From Salegentibacter sp. 24 (GTDB lineage Bacteria > Bacteroidota > Bacteroidia > Flavobacteriales > Flavobacteriaceae): a stretch of 64,000 nt of DNA. The first letter of the stretch is position 1. Each line of letters starts with the position of its first letter. Below are positions 17,198 to 25,335 of this stretch, piece by piece. A program made the position numbers and the translations under genes. The stretch is from positions 1 through 64,000 of the forward strand of contig NZ_SNWE01000018.1 of NCBI RefSeq assembly GCF_004362395.1. The letters run 5' to 3'. The notes under the pieces were generated by a model, which was given only the letters and a program-made list of their open reading frames with translations, had not been told where the DNA came from and made no database searches.

Positions 17198-18574
17198 CTA
17201 TCCCAGTATTTTTTTGATCAATCTAAAAAATTTGTAAGGAGGATATTTCAAGGATATATCGAGTATTGTAGTTGATGTTACAACTCCTCTTTCATGTGTA
17301 AAGGCCAAAAAGCTTTCTTTACCATGATATTTACCCATACCACTGTTCCCTACGCCACCAAATGGTAATTTATGATTAGCCACATGTAGTAGTGTATCAT
17401 TGATACAGGCTCCGCCGGAAGTTGTTTCTCGTAGCACCTTTTCAGCTGATTTATCCTTACCGAAGTAATATAAGGCTAAGGGGCTTTCATTTTTCTTTAT
17501 AAAGGATAAAGCTTCACTTATATCTCCAAAATCCATAACCGGCAGAATAGGTCCGAAGATCTCTTCTTGCATAATTTCATCTTCAGGAAGTACATTTACT
17601 ATGATCGTGGGTGAGATGTACTTTTTTTCTAAATCCACTTTACCTCCATAATATACTTGCCCATTCAAATATTTCATTAAACGGTTCATAGCATTTGAAT
17701 TAATGATTCTTCCGTAATATTTGCTGTTTGCTATATCTTCACCCAGCATGGCTTCAAAAGCTTTGGTAATTTCATTTAGCAATTCTGTTTTAATATCTTT
17801 ATGAACCAGCAAATAATCGGGTGCTATACAGGTTTGTCCTGCATTTATAATTTTCCCCCATGCAATTCGTTTTGCGGCAATCTTTATGTTTGCTGACCTA
17901 TCTACAATACAAGGACTCTTTCCCCCCAGTTCTAACACCACTCTACTCAAATGTTGTGCGGCAGCTTCCATCACGATTTTACCCACACGCGGACTTCCAG
18001 TAAAAAAAATCATATCAAAAGGATATTTAAATAACTCCTGATTTGCTTTTTTACCCCCCTGTACCACTACGACATATTTAGCAGGAAAAACTTCTGAAAT
18101 CATTTCTTCAATTACACGAGCAACATTTGGGGTCTCCGGTGAAGGTTTTAAAACGGCACAACAACCAGCAGAAATTGCGCCAATCAGCGGGTTGATCAAG
18201 AGTTGAAATGGATAATTCCAGGGCGCGATGATTAAACCTATTCCCAATGGTTCAAACAAAATCCTGGACTTCGATGGTTTAATATGGATTGGAGTTCCTA
18301 CTTTCTTTGGTTTTGCCCAGTTTTTCAAGTTCTTAATATGATGTCTTAGCTCATTGAGCAATAGACTAGTTTCGGTTAGAAAGGCCTCTTCTCGAGATTT
18401 ATGCAGATCTAGCCATAAAGCTGTATTTATTTTGTCCTCATAATCCAATATTGCTTTTTTAAGCTTCCTTAATTGCTGGAGTCTGAACGCAATATTTTTG
18501 GTTTCCTGCGTGGCAAAATAACATTTTTGGGTATTGTAAATTTCGTAAATTGAATTTACCGAAGTTTCATCCAT
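17198..18574 (-). CDS. Aldehyde dehydrogenase (class 3-like)
   Basis: NAD(P)-dependent oxidation of aldehydes to acids. From the ATG at 18574 the protein has 458 residues, the length of class 3/fatty-aldehyde enzymes; the longer frame to 18625 would overlap the SDR gene. Visible motifs: IIAPWNYPFQL, FTGSPRVGK (cofactor), VLELGGKSP with the general-base Glu, and INAGQTCIAPDYLL with the nucleophile Cys; EEIFGPILPV follows. The C-terminus is basic and hydrophobic (YPPYKFFRLIKKILG). It starts 4 nt after the SDR stop, so the two form an operon. The pair is divergent from the carotenoid operon, suggesting action on a lipid or carotenoid-derived aldehyde, which is an inference. Confidence 0.93.
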   Translation of the reverse strand: MDETSVNSIYEIYNTQKCYFATQETKNIAFRLQQLRKLKKAILDYEDKINTALWLDLHKSREEAFLTETSLLLNELRHHIKNLKNWAKPKKVGTPIHIKPSKSRILFEPLGIGLIIAPWNYPFQLLINPLIGAISAGCCAVLKPSPETPNVARVIEEMISEVFPAKYVVVVQGGKKANQELFKYPFDMIFFTGSPRVGKIVMEAAAQHLSRVVLELGGKSPCIVDRSANIKIAAKRIAWGKIINAGQTCIAPDYLLVHKDIKTELLNEITKAFEAMLGEDIANSKYYGRIINSNAMNRLMKYLNGQVYYGGKVDLEKKYISPTIIVNVLPEDEIMQEEIFGPILPVMDFGDISEALSFIKKNESPLALYYFGKDKSAEKVLRETTSGGACINDTLLHVANHKLPFGGVGNSGMGKYHGKESFLAFTHERGVVTSTTILDISLKYPPYKFFRLIKKILG

Positions 18575-18578
18575 GATT

Positions 18579-19382
18579 TTATAGTTTTCGTCCTTTAAAT
18601 TCGTCCATTGTTTTATAAACTCCAATTATCCGGCCCACAAACCAATCGTAAAACCAAATAGGGAAAAGTCCTTGTGCCAATCTAACCAGGCGCATACTCC
18701 AGGGCATACTTAAATAAATTCTATTGTTTTCAATGGCTTTAATTATTCTTTTGCTCACTTTGTACTGATCGAGAATTGGAATCCTGGATTTCACCCCATT
18801 AAACATTCCGGTGTTTATGTAATAAGGAGTAACCGTGGTAACCCCAATACCGGTCTTAAGATATTTCATTTCAAGTCTTAAACTATCTGACCAACCAGTA
18901 ATGGCCCATTTACTTCCGGCATAAACCGCCATTTTTGGATTAGCGACCAGACCAGCAGAGGAGGTGATGTTGCAAATATGCCCTTGTTTTCTTTTCAGCA
19001 TACCGGGAAGGAATATAAGAGCTAGCTGCATTGGAGCAATAGCATTAATCTTAATTGTCTTATCTACTTGTTGCAGGGAATTTTCATGAAAGTAACCTCC
19101 GAAAACAATCCCTGCATTATTGATCAGAATATCAATCGGACCAATTTCTTCCTCTACCTGCTTTGCAATTTCCTGAACCCAAGTGGTATTTGCGATATCA
19201 ATGGTGTAACCATAGACCTCGCCAATATCTTTAAATTCACTTAATACATGTTGTAAATTAAATTTATCAATATCCCATATTACCAATGTACCACCACGAT
19301 CTAAAACCTGGCGACCCATTAATTTACCGATTCCCGATGCACCCCCGGTTATAAGTACAGTTTTAGAAGAAATTTTCGTCAT
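18579..19382 (-). CDS. Short-chain dehydrogenase/reductase
   Basis: A 267-residue classical SDR. The nucleotide-binding TGGASGIGK is at about 11-19, NNAG at about 88, the catalytic Ser in ITSSAGL and the Tyr/Lys pair in YAGSKWA. The C-terminus (WFYDWFVGRIIGVYKTMDEF) resembles SDRs acting on lipids or retinol-like substrates; the substrate is not known. It shares the regulatory gap 19383-19486 with the divergent CarH-like regulator, so both sides may be controlled together. Confidence 0.93.
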   Translation of the reverse strand: MTKISSKTVLITGGASGIGKLMGRQVLDRGGTLVIWDIDKFNLQHVLSEFKDIGEVYGYTIDIANTTWVQEIAKQVEEEIGPIDILINNAGIVFGGYFHENSLQQVDKTIKINAIAPMQLALIFLPGMLKRKQGHICNITSSAGLVANPKMAVYAGSKWAITGWSDSLRLEMKYLKTGIGVTTVTPYYINTGMFNGVKSRIPILDQYKVSKRIIKAIENNRIYLSMPWSMRLVRLAQGLFPIWFYDWFVGRIIGVYKTMDEFKGRKL

Positions 19383-19387
19383 ACGAA

Positions 19388-19454
19388 TTAATGTTTAACT
19401 ATTTAACTAAACAATTAAACATTTTAACACTTCCATAAAGTGTTTAATGTTCAA
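19388..19454. promoter_or_regulatory. Repeat-rich operator candidate between SDR and CarH-like gene
   Basis: Three copies of AATGTTYAA occur: 19390-19398 (plus), 19415-19423 (minus) and 19446-19454 (plus). Between the last two lies a perfect palindrome AACACTT-N5-AAGTGTT (19426-19444). The half-sites extend to an imperfect inverted repeat of about 17 bp. This fits binding by a dimeric or tetrameric MerR-type regulator; that the neighbour binds it is an inference. Confidence 0.5.
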
Positions 19455-19486
19455 TTTTAATTAGATTTGACTATCTTAAACGCAAT

Positions 19487-20380
19487 ATGGAACTAATAAA
19501 ACAAAATTTCAGCATTAAAGACCTTGAAAATTTAAGTGGAATCAAGGCTCACACCATACGAATTTGGGAAAAAAGATATAATATCCTTAATCCCGAACGC
19601 ACTTCAACCAATATAAGGTCCTACGATAGTTCTAACCTTCAAAAGATTTTAAACGTTGCTTTCTTAAACGAACACGGTTATAAGATCTCAAGAATTTCCA
19701 AGTTGAGTGATGAGGAAATCTCAAAAATGGTGAGAAGCATCTCTGCCAGTGCAAGCAAAGAAAATCGGGCTCAGAATTCATTCAAATTATCTATGATGAA
19801 TTTTGATGAAGAGCTGTTCAATAATACATTTGAAACACTCAGGAAAGATAAAAGCTTTCGCGAGATTTTTAATCAGGTATTCCTCCCCCTGTTGGAACAA
19901 ATTGGAATGCTTTGGCAAACAGATACCATTAAACCAATTCACGAGCATTACATTGTAGATCTCATTAAACAGAAGTTATATTTTCACCTTGCTGAAATCA
20001 AAAGAGAAATCAAACCCTCATCCGATAAATTATACGTGCTTTTTCTTCCTGAAAATGAAATTCACGATATTGGAATTATTTATTTATACTACGAACTTTT
20101 ATACCATGGGAACAAAGCAATTTATTTGGGTCCGAGTCTGCCTTTAACCGATCTTGGTTATCTGCTAGAGCGTCATGATAATATAAATTTCGTAAGTTAT
20201 TTTACCACCGCTCCAGGTGATGTAGAGGATTTTATCACTCAATTCAATGAGCAGGTTTGCGAAAAGAAAACCTATGAGCTATTACTTTTCGGGCACAAAA
20301 TAAGGGAAGTTCAACATAAAGAACTACCTGCATTTGTAAAAACATATTCCCACCTAAACCAATTTATAGATAACCTTTAA
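19487..20380 (+). CDS. MerR-family CarH/LitR-like B12-binding regulator
   Basis: A 297-residue regulator. The N-terminus is a MerR winged helix (FSIKDLENLSGIKAHTIRIWEKRY). The C-terminal half has the features of cobalamin photoreceptors of the CarH/LitR group: the Wx9EH motif of the four-helix bundle (Trp143, Glu153-His154) and ExHxxG (Glu191, His193, Gly196) in the Rossmann-like B12 domain, where His is the lower cobalt ligand. In characterised family members adenosylcobalamin holds the repressor as a tetramer in the dark and light releases it. Location as first gene before crtIBZY fits control of carotenogenesis. Actual light sensing here is not shown. Confidence 0.88.
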   Translation: MELIKQNFSIKDLENLSGIKAHTIRIWEKRYNILNPERTSTNIRSYDSSNLQKILNVAFLNEHGYKISRISKLSDEEISKMVRSISASASKENRAQNSFKLSMMNFDEELFNNTFETLRKDKSFREIFNQVFLPLLEQIGMLWQTDTIKPIHEHYIVDLIKQKLYFHLAEIKREIKPSSDKLYVLFLPENEIHDIGIIYLYYELLYHGNKAIYLGPSLPLTDLGYLLERHDNINFVSYFTTAPGDVEDFITQFNEQVCEKKTYELLLFGHKIREVQHKELPAFVKTYSHLNQFIDNL

Positions 20381-20387
20381 AATTAGT

Positions 20388-21848
20388 ATGAAAAAAAAAG
20401 TTGCTATAATTGGTTCTGGCTTCGCTTCACTAGCGGCCGCTTGCTACCTGGCAAAAGATGGCTACCAGGTGGAAATTTTTGAAAAAAATGCTCAAATTGG
20501 CGGGCGAGCCAGGCAGTTAAAGAAGGATGGGTTTTGTTTTGATATAGGACCCACCTGGTACTGGATGCCCGATGTTTTTGAACGCTTTTTTGCTGACTTT
20601 GGAAAAAAACCTTCAGATTATTATGAATTGCAAAAGCTCAGTCCTGCTTACAAAGTATTTTTCTCAGCAAAAGAGAGTATTACCATTGAAGATAGCCTTG
20701 ATAAAATCTGTGCTGCTTTTGAGCTCGAAGAACCAGGGAGTGCGAAAAAATTAAAACGGTTTATTGATAAGGCTCAGGATAATTATAATATCGCCATCAA
20801 GGACCTCGTATACCGACCAGGCGTTTCACCGTTAGAATTGGTTACTCCCACTACAGCAAAAAAAATTGGCCAGTTTTTTAGTACGATTTCTAAAGAAGTA
20901 AGGAAAGAATTTGAAAATGAAAAACTGATTCAAATTCTTGAATTCCCAGTTTTATTTCTTGGTGCTAAGGCCAGTGATACACCCGCTTTTTACAGTTTTA
21001 TGAATTATGCTGATTTTGGTCTCGGAACCTGGCACCCTAAAGGGGGAATGTACAAAGTTATTGAAGCGATCGAAAGCTTGGCAATATCGCTGGGAATAAA
21101 GATGAATACCAATGCAGCGGTTTCTGAAATTTTTGTTGAGAAAGACATTGCTACAGGAATTAAGGTCAATGGCAAGCAAATTAAAGCGGATTATATTCTA
21201 AGTGGGGCCGATTATCATCATACCGAAACTTTGCTTCCCGAATATAAAAGACAATACAAGGAATCATACTGGCAAAAAAAGACCTTCGCTCCTTCAGCTT
21301 TGCTTTTTTTTGCAGGTTTCAATAAAAAATTAGAAAATGTAACACACCATACTTTATTTTTTGATACCGATTTTGAAAAACATGCAAAAGCCATTTATGA
21401 TGATGCACAGTGGCCAGAAAATCCATTATTTTATGCAAGTTTTCCTTCCGTAACCGATGATACGGCTGCGCCGGATGGAAAAGAAGCTGGAATATTTTTA
21501 ATTCCGTTGGCTCCAGATGTGGAAGACACTCCGGAAATTCGAGAAAAATATTTTCAAAAAATTATTGCTCGTTTTGAAAGCCTAACTTTTCAAAATGTAA
21601 CCGATCACCTTCTTTTTAAAGAATCTTTTTGTGTAAAAGATTTTAAAAAAGATTACAACTCTTATAAGGGTAATGCCTATGGTCTGGCAAATACGCTCTT
21701 GCAAACTGCATTTTTAAGACCTAAATTGAAGAGCAAAAAAGTGCACAGATTATTTTTCACCGGGCAACTAAGTGTTCCTGGTCCAGGGGTTCCTCCTTCT
21801 TTAATTTCAGGAAAGCTCGCAGCAGGATTAATTCAAAAAGAAAATTAA
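20388..21848 (+). CDS. crtI: Phytoene desaturase
   Basis: FAD-dependent desaturase that converts phytoene to lycopene in four steps. The 486 residues have CrtI length. The N-terminal dinucleotide fold is VAIIGSGFASLAAACYLAKDG with the ribose Glu in EIFEKN, followed by IGGRARQ and FDIGPTWYWMPDVF. The C-terminal signature lies around FFTGQLSVPGPGVPPSLISG. It starts 7 nt after the regulator and ends 3 nt before crtB, so the crt genes are one transcript. Confidence 0.96.
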   Translation: MKKKVAIIGSGFASLAAACYLAKDGYQVEIFEKNAQIGGRARQLKKDGFCFDIGPTWYWMPDVFERFFADFGKKPSDYYELQKLSPAYKVFFSAKESITIEDSLDKICAAFELEEPGSAKKLKRFIDKAQDNYNIAIKDLVYRPGVSPLELVTPTTAKKIGQFFSTISKEVRKEFENEKLIQILEFPVLFLGAKASDTPAFYSFMNYADFGLGTWHPKGGMYKVIEAIESLAISLGIKMNTNAAVSEIFVEKDIATGIKVNGKQIKADYILSGADYHHTETLLPEYKRQYKESYWQKKTFAPSALLFFAGFNKKLENVTHHTLFFDTDFEKHAKAIYDDAQWPENPLFYASFPSVTDDTAAPDGKEAGIFLIPLAPDVEDTPEIREKYFQKIIARFESLTFQNVTDHLLFKESFCVKDFKKDYNSYKGNAYGLANTLLQTAFLRPKLKSKKVHRLFFTGQLSVPGPGVPPSLISGKLAAGLIQKEN

Positions 21849-21851
21849 ATT

Positions 21852-22691
21852 ATGAAAGCCATTTTTGACAACGTTTCACGGGCTTGTAGTAAAACTGTTA
21901 CTCATCATTACAGCACCTCGTTCTCCACTGCTACAAGGATGCTCGCCCCCACTATCCGTCAGGACATCTATAATATTTACGGCTTTGTACGCTTAGCCGA
22001 TGAAATTGTAGATACTTTTCACAATTACGATAAAGAAAGACTCTTCAACGATTTTGAAGTAGATCTTTACAAAGCAATAGAAGATAAAATTAGTTTAAAT
22101 CCTATATTAAATGCCTTCCAGGAAACTGTACACAAGTATAAAATTGATGAATCGCTTTATCGTGCATTTATGAAGAGTATGCGGTTAGATTTATATAAAT
22201 CTGACTATCTTAGTGTAGCAGAATATAAAGAATACATCTATGGCAGTGCAGATGTTGTTGGTCTTATGTGTTTAAAGGTATTTGTGAAGGGCGATAATAA
22301 GAAATATGAATCACTTAAACAATCTGCTATGAGCCTAGGCTCTGCCTTTCAGAAAGTAAATTTCTTAAGAGATTTAAAAGCCGATTTTGAGGACCTTAGT
22401 CGAAGTTATTTTCCTGGCACCAATCTTGAGCAATTAGATGAACCTAGCAAACAGCGAATTATAGCAGAAATTGAAGTAGATTTTAAACACGGCTTAAGCG
22501 GAATTGCTCATTTACCGGTAGAAGCTAAATTTGGTGTATACACAGCTTATATTTATTATAGAAAATTATTACATAAACTTAAGAAAGTGCCATCCCTGGA
22601 GATTAGAAACAGTAGAATTCGGGTTCCTGATTATCAAAAAGCTGGGCTTTTGGCTAAATCTTATATTTCTTATAGATTAAATCTTATATAA
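21852..22691 (+). CDS. crtB: Phytoene synthase
   Basis: Condenses two geranylgeranyl-PP to phytoene. The 279 residues show both aspartate-rich motifs: DEIVD at 50-54 and RDLKADFED at 173-181, plus HHYSTSFSTATRML at the N-terminus and YGSADVVGLM. It sits between crtI and crtZ with gaps of 3 and 1 nt. The GGPP synthase CrtE is not in the window. Confidence 0.96.
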   Translation: MKAIFDNVSRACSKTVTHHYSTSFSTATRMLAPTIRQDIYNIYGFVRLADEIVDTFHNYDKERLFNDFEVDLYKAIEDKISLNPILNAFQETVHKYKIDESLYRAFMKSMRLDLYKSDYLSVAEYKEYIYGSADVVGLMCLKVFVKGDNKKYESLKQSAMSLGSAFQKVNFLRDLKADFEDLSRSYFPGTNLEQLDEPSKQRIIAEIEVDFKHGLSGIAHLPVEAKFGVYTAYIYYRKLLHKLKKVPSLEIRNSRIRVPDYQKAGLLAKSYISYRLNLI

Positions 22692-22692
22692 T

Positions 22693-23142
22693 ATGGATAT
22701 TTTATTATGGATATTTGTTTTTCTTGGCACCTTTGCTGCAATGGAAGGAATGGCCTGGTTTACTCATAAATATATCATGCACGGTCTTCTATGGAAATTA
22801 CATAAAGATCATCACCATAAGGACCACAGTCACTGGTGGGAACGTAACGACCTCTTTTTTATATTTTACGCCTTGGTAAGCATTGGTTTTTTCCTACTTT
22901 GGCGTTACGAAGATGTTTGGATCGGTTTGCCAATCGGTTTAGGTATTTTAGCCTACGGAATAACTTATTTTACGGTCCACGACATTTTTATTCATCAACG
23001 CTTTAAAATTTTTAGAAATGCTAATAATTCCTATGCTAAAGGAATCAGAAGGGCGCACAAAATGCATCATAAACATCTTGGAAAAGACGATGGGGAATGT
23101 TTTGGAATGTTATTCGTACCTTTCAAATATTTTAAAAAATAA
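22693..23142 (+). CDS. crtZ: Beta-carotene hydroxylase
   Basis: Di-iron hydroxylase adding 3-OH groups to beta-carotene rings to give zeaxanthin. The 149 residues have several membrane segments and the full histidine set: HKYIMH (25-30), HKDHHH (37-42), HDIFIH (96-101) and HKMHH (122-126). Sterol desaturase-like fold. It follows crtB by 1 nt. No ketolase (CrtW) or beta-carotene cleavage gene is nearby, so zeaxanthin is the predicted end product. Confidence 0.95.
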   Translation: MDILLWIFVFLGTFAAMEGMAWFTHKYIMHGLLWKLHKDHHHKDHSHWWERNDLFFIFYALVSIGFFLLWRYEDVWIGLPIGLGILAYGITYFTVHDIFIHQRFKIFRNANNSYAKGIRRAHKMHHKHLGKDDGECFGMLFVPFKYFKK

Positions 23143-23165
23143 TTTAAAATGTTGCATCTAAGCCA

Positions 23166-24302
23166 ATGTTAGGTCCCAGATACTTTTATGTAATTATTGG
23201 TGGAGGTCTTGCGGGTCTCCAACTCGCCCGGCAACTTAGCCGGGATGTTTTTTTTAAAGGAAAAAGGATTGCAATAATAGATTCTGATTTTTCTTTACCT
23301 ATTAAAACCTGGTGTTTCTGGGAGAAAGGAAAGGGTAAATGGGATGCTTTACTCACCAAGTCCTGGAGTAGGGGAAAGTTTATTTCATCCGAAAAAAATA
23401 TAGATTTACAACTGCCTCCATATCGCTACAAGATGATTAAAGCGGCAGATTATCATCAGAAATTACAGGAGGAAATTAAACTATCCGGAGATATTGAATT
23501 TATTACCGATGAAATTCAAAATATAGATCCCGTTACGATGAAAGCTAAAGGCAGGAAAAAATCTTACGGGGCCACGCATTTCTTTGATAGCAGAGTAGAT
23601 CCTTCCTACCAGGAAAGTAAAAAACATACTACCATTTTTCAGCATTTTAAGGGGTGGGAAGTAGAAACAACAGATCCAATCTTTACACCGGATGCATTTA
23701 CGATGATGGATTATCGAATTAAATATCCAGATGCTACCGCTTTTACTTACATTCTTCCCTATACACCAAATAAAGCTTTGGTTGAATATACCTTTTTTTC
23801 TCCCTTCTTAACCGAAGATAAAGTCTATGATGAAATGCTTCAGGATTATTTCAAAAAAATTCTAAAGACCAAAGATTTTCAAATTAAAAGCACTGAAACA
23901 GGCGTTATCCCAATGACAGATTATCCCTTTGATAATGCCAATACTCGATTAGTTACCAAAATTGGTACTGGTGGTGGCTGGGTAAAGCCTTCAACCGGCT
24001 ATTCTTTTAAAAACACAGAAAAGCGTATCGCAAAAATCATAGAAAATATAAAAAGCGGCCGACTACCAGGAGAACATTTAATCAATAATAAATTTAGAAA
24101 ATATGATGCCATTTTCCTTGATGTGCTTGCTAAAAACAACCAAAAAGGAGAGGGAATTTTCACAAAATTCTATTCTAAAAATTCTCCGCAGGAAATTTTC
24201 AAGTATTTAGACGAAGAAACTTCAGTTTCCGAAGATCTAAAAATCATGTTGTCGCTATATAGCTTTGATTTTGTATTGTCATTCTTCAGAAAAGTCTTCT
24301 AA
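23166..24302 (+). CDS. crtY: Lycopene beta-cyclase (CrtY type)
   Basis: Cyclises both ends of lycopene to beta-carotene. The 378 residues show the flavoprotein N-terminus YVIIGGGLAGLQLARQL, TWCFWEKG, FDSRVD and YILPYTPNKALVEYTFF, as in soluble-type CrtY of Bacteroidota. It is last in the crt operon; a weak terminator lies 180 nt downstream. Although placed after crtZ, the product acts before it. Confidence 0.94.
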   Translation: MLGPRYFYVIIGGGLAGLQLARQLSRDVFFKGKRIAIIDSDFSLPIKTWCFWEKGKGKWDALLTKSWSRGKFISSEKNIDLQLPPYRYKMIKAADYHQKLQEEIKLSGDIEFITDEIQNIDPVTMKAKGRKKSYGATHFFDSRVDPSYQESKKHTTIFQHFKGWEVETTDPIFTPDAFTMMDYRIKYPDATAFTYILPYTPNKALVEYTFFSPFLTEDKVYDEMLQDYFKKILKTKDFQIKSTETGVIPMTDYPFDNANTRLVTKIGTGGGWVKPSTGYSFKNTEKRIAKIIENIKSGRLPGEHLINNKFRKYDAIFLDVLAKNNQKGEGIFTKFYSKNSPQEIFKYLDEETSVSEDLKIMLSLYSFDFVLSFFRKVF

Positions 24303-24479
24303 TTTAAATGCTATAAATGGAAACTAGATAATAGAGGACAATACTACATTTTAATTATATACCGAAAATCTTCCTCACAATATCACCTACCTGTTGCTAG
24401 GGCAAAAAGAAAAAATTGAGAATTATATGATTGATGAATTATGTTTAGCTATTACCGGTTGGGACAAAAATAGCTGATC

Positions 24480-24508
24480 AAAAACCTCGTCGATAACTTC
24501 TAGGTTTT
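24480..24508 (+). terminator. Possible terminator of the crt operon
   Basis: AAAACCT (24481-24487) and AGGTTTT (24502-24508) form a 7-bp stem ending in four T. Weak, but it is the only hairpin of this kind between crtY and the convergent TlpA-like gene. Confidence 0.4.
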
Positions 24509-24555
24509 ATCCACATCTTTGATACCACATAATTTTAAGGTACAAATTAAGAGAA

Positions 24556-25122
24556 TTATTTCTTTAGCAACCCGTCTATTGTATGCCTAAAACTCTGACT
24601 ATTCCAATCGGCGGCACCAACTTTGTCTACCACAATTTTTCCATTTTGGTCAATGACGTAGGTGGAAGGCAGTGTATACCCATTTAAAGGTTTTGGATCG
24701 TCAGAAAGCATCCTGTAGCTGGAAAAATCATAACCTTTTCGCTTGAGAAAATTGTTGGTTGTTTCGTGGTCTTCTCCTGAAACAAAGTAAAAATCGATTT
24801 TATCTTTATAATCGACATATAGTTCTTGGAAACTTGGCATCTCAGCAATACAGGGAGGGCACCATGTAGCCCAGTAATTTACAATAATTACTTTTCCCTT
24901 AGATTTACCAAAATCAATTTTTTCTCCCGATTTACTTTCTAGGGTCCAGTTATAATCTTCCAGTTGTCTTCTATCTTCCTTATCGGTCACCGATGGACTA
25001 AATGCAAAAATCTTGTTTACAACAATCTGAATAGGCTTACGAGTTTGCGGAATAATCAAAGCCAAAATAATTACAATAAATATAATATTTGCCCACTGGT
25101 TACTAAAGAGTTTTTTCATCAT
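24556..25122 (-). CDS. TlpA-like thiol-disulfide oxidoreductase
   Basis: A membrane-anchored thioredoxin facing the periplasm. From the ATG at 25122 the product is 188 residues: one membrane helix (IIFIVIILALIIP), a short linker, then a TlpA/AhpC-type thioredoxin domain with active site WATWCPPC and the cis-Pro loop TLPSTYVID. It probably reduces or isomerises exported proteins, for example cytochrome c or cysteine proteins; the partner is unknown. A longer frame reaches 25152, but the double ATG at 25119-25124 gives a better membrane-protein start. Confidence 0.88.
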   Translation of the reverse strand: MMKKLFSNQWANIIFIVIILALIIPQTRKPIQIVVNKIFAFSPSVTDKEDRRQLEDYNWTLESKSGEKIDFGKSKGKVIIVNYWATWCPPCIAEMPSFQELYVDYKDKIDFYFVSGEDHETTNNFLKRKGYDFSSYRMLSDDPKPLNGYTLPSTYVIDQNGKIVVDKVGAADWNSQSFRHTIDGLLKK

Positions 25123-25182
25123 AGGATTTTTATTCTTAGACGTAGCAAACAAAGGTACTTAACAGCTAACTCTAAAGCACAA

Positions 25183-25312
25183 AAAGAGGCTGATCAAAAT
25201 TAGCTTTTCTGTCATTTTAACTCTTTTTAAAACCAAAGATTTTAAGGAGCTAACCATGAACCGAGTTCGGTTCTGGGTGAGATAGATTGCTTGAGTTTTA
25301 ATCAGCCTCTTT
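25183..25312 (-). ncRNA. Structured element behind aconitase (long-range terminator or MITE-like)
   Basis: Perfect 12-bp arms AAAGAGGCTGAT (25183-25194) and ATCAGCCTCTTT (25301-25312) enclose 106 nt. Inside is a perfect hairpin of GAACCGA-GT-TCGGTTC (25258-25273). On the minus strand the 3' arm runs into a T-run, so it could end acnA transcripts. The arm resembles that of the terminator at 13586. It could be a large terminator, a small RNA or a MITE relic; no target-site duplication is visible. Confidence 0.4.
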
Positions 25313-25335
25313 AAATACTATAAGACCGGTCTTAA

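Noticed and set aside
24340-24477. About 40 open codons after crtY (ENLPHNITYLLL and on, to TGA at 24475)
   Set aside because: No start codon in a sensible place, no recognised similarity; may be chance or a small gene remnant.
25256-25285. Possible leader peptide (MNRVRFWVR) with an AAGGAG upstream on the plus strand
   Set aside because: No gene on the plus strand follows it, and this genome rarely uses Shine-Dalgarno sequences; the bases are better explained by the hairpin at 25258-25273.
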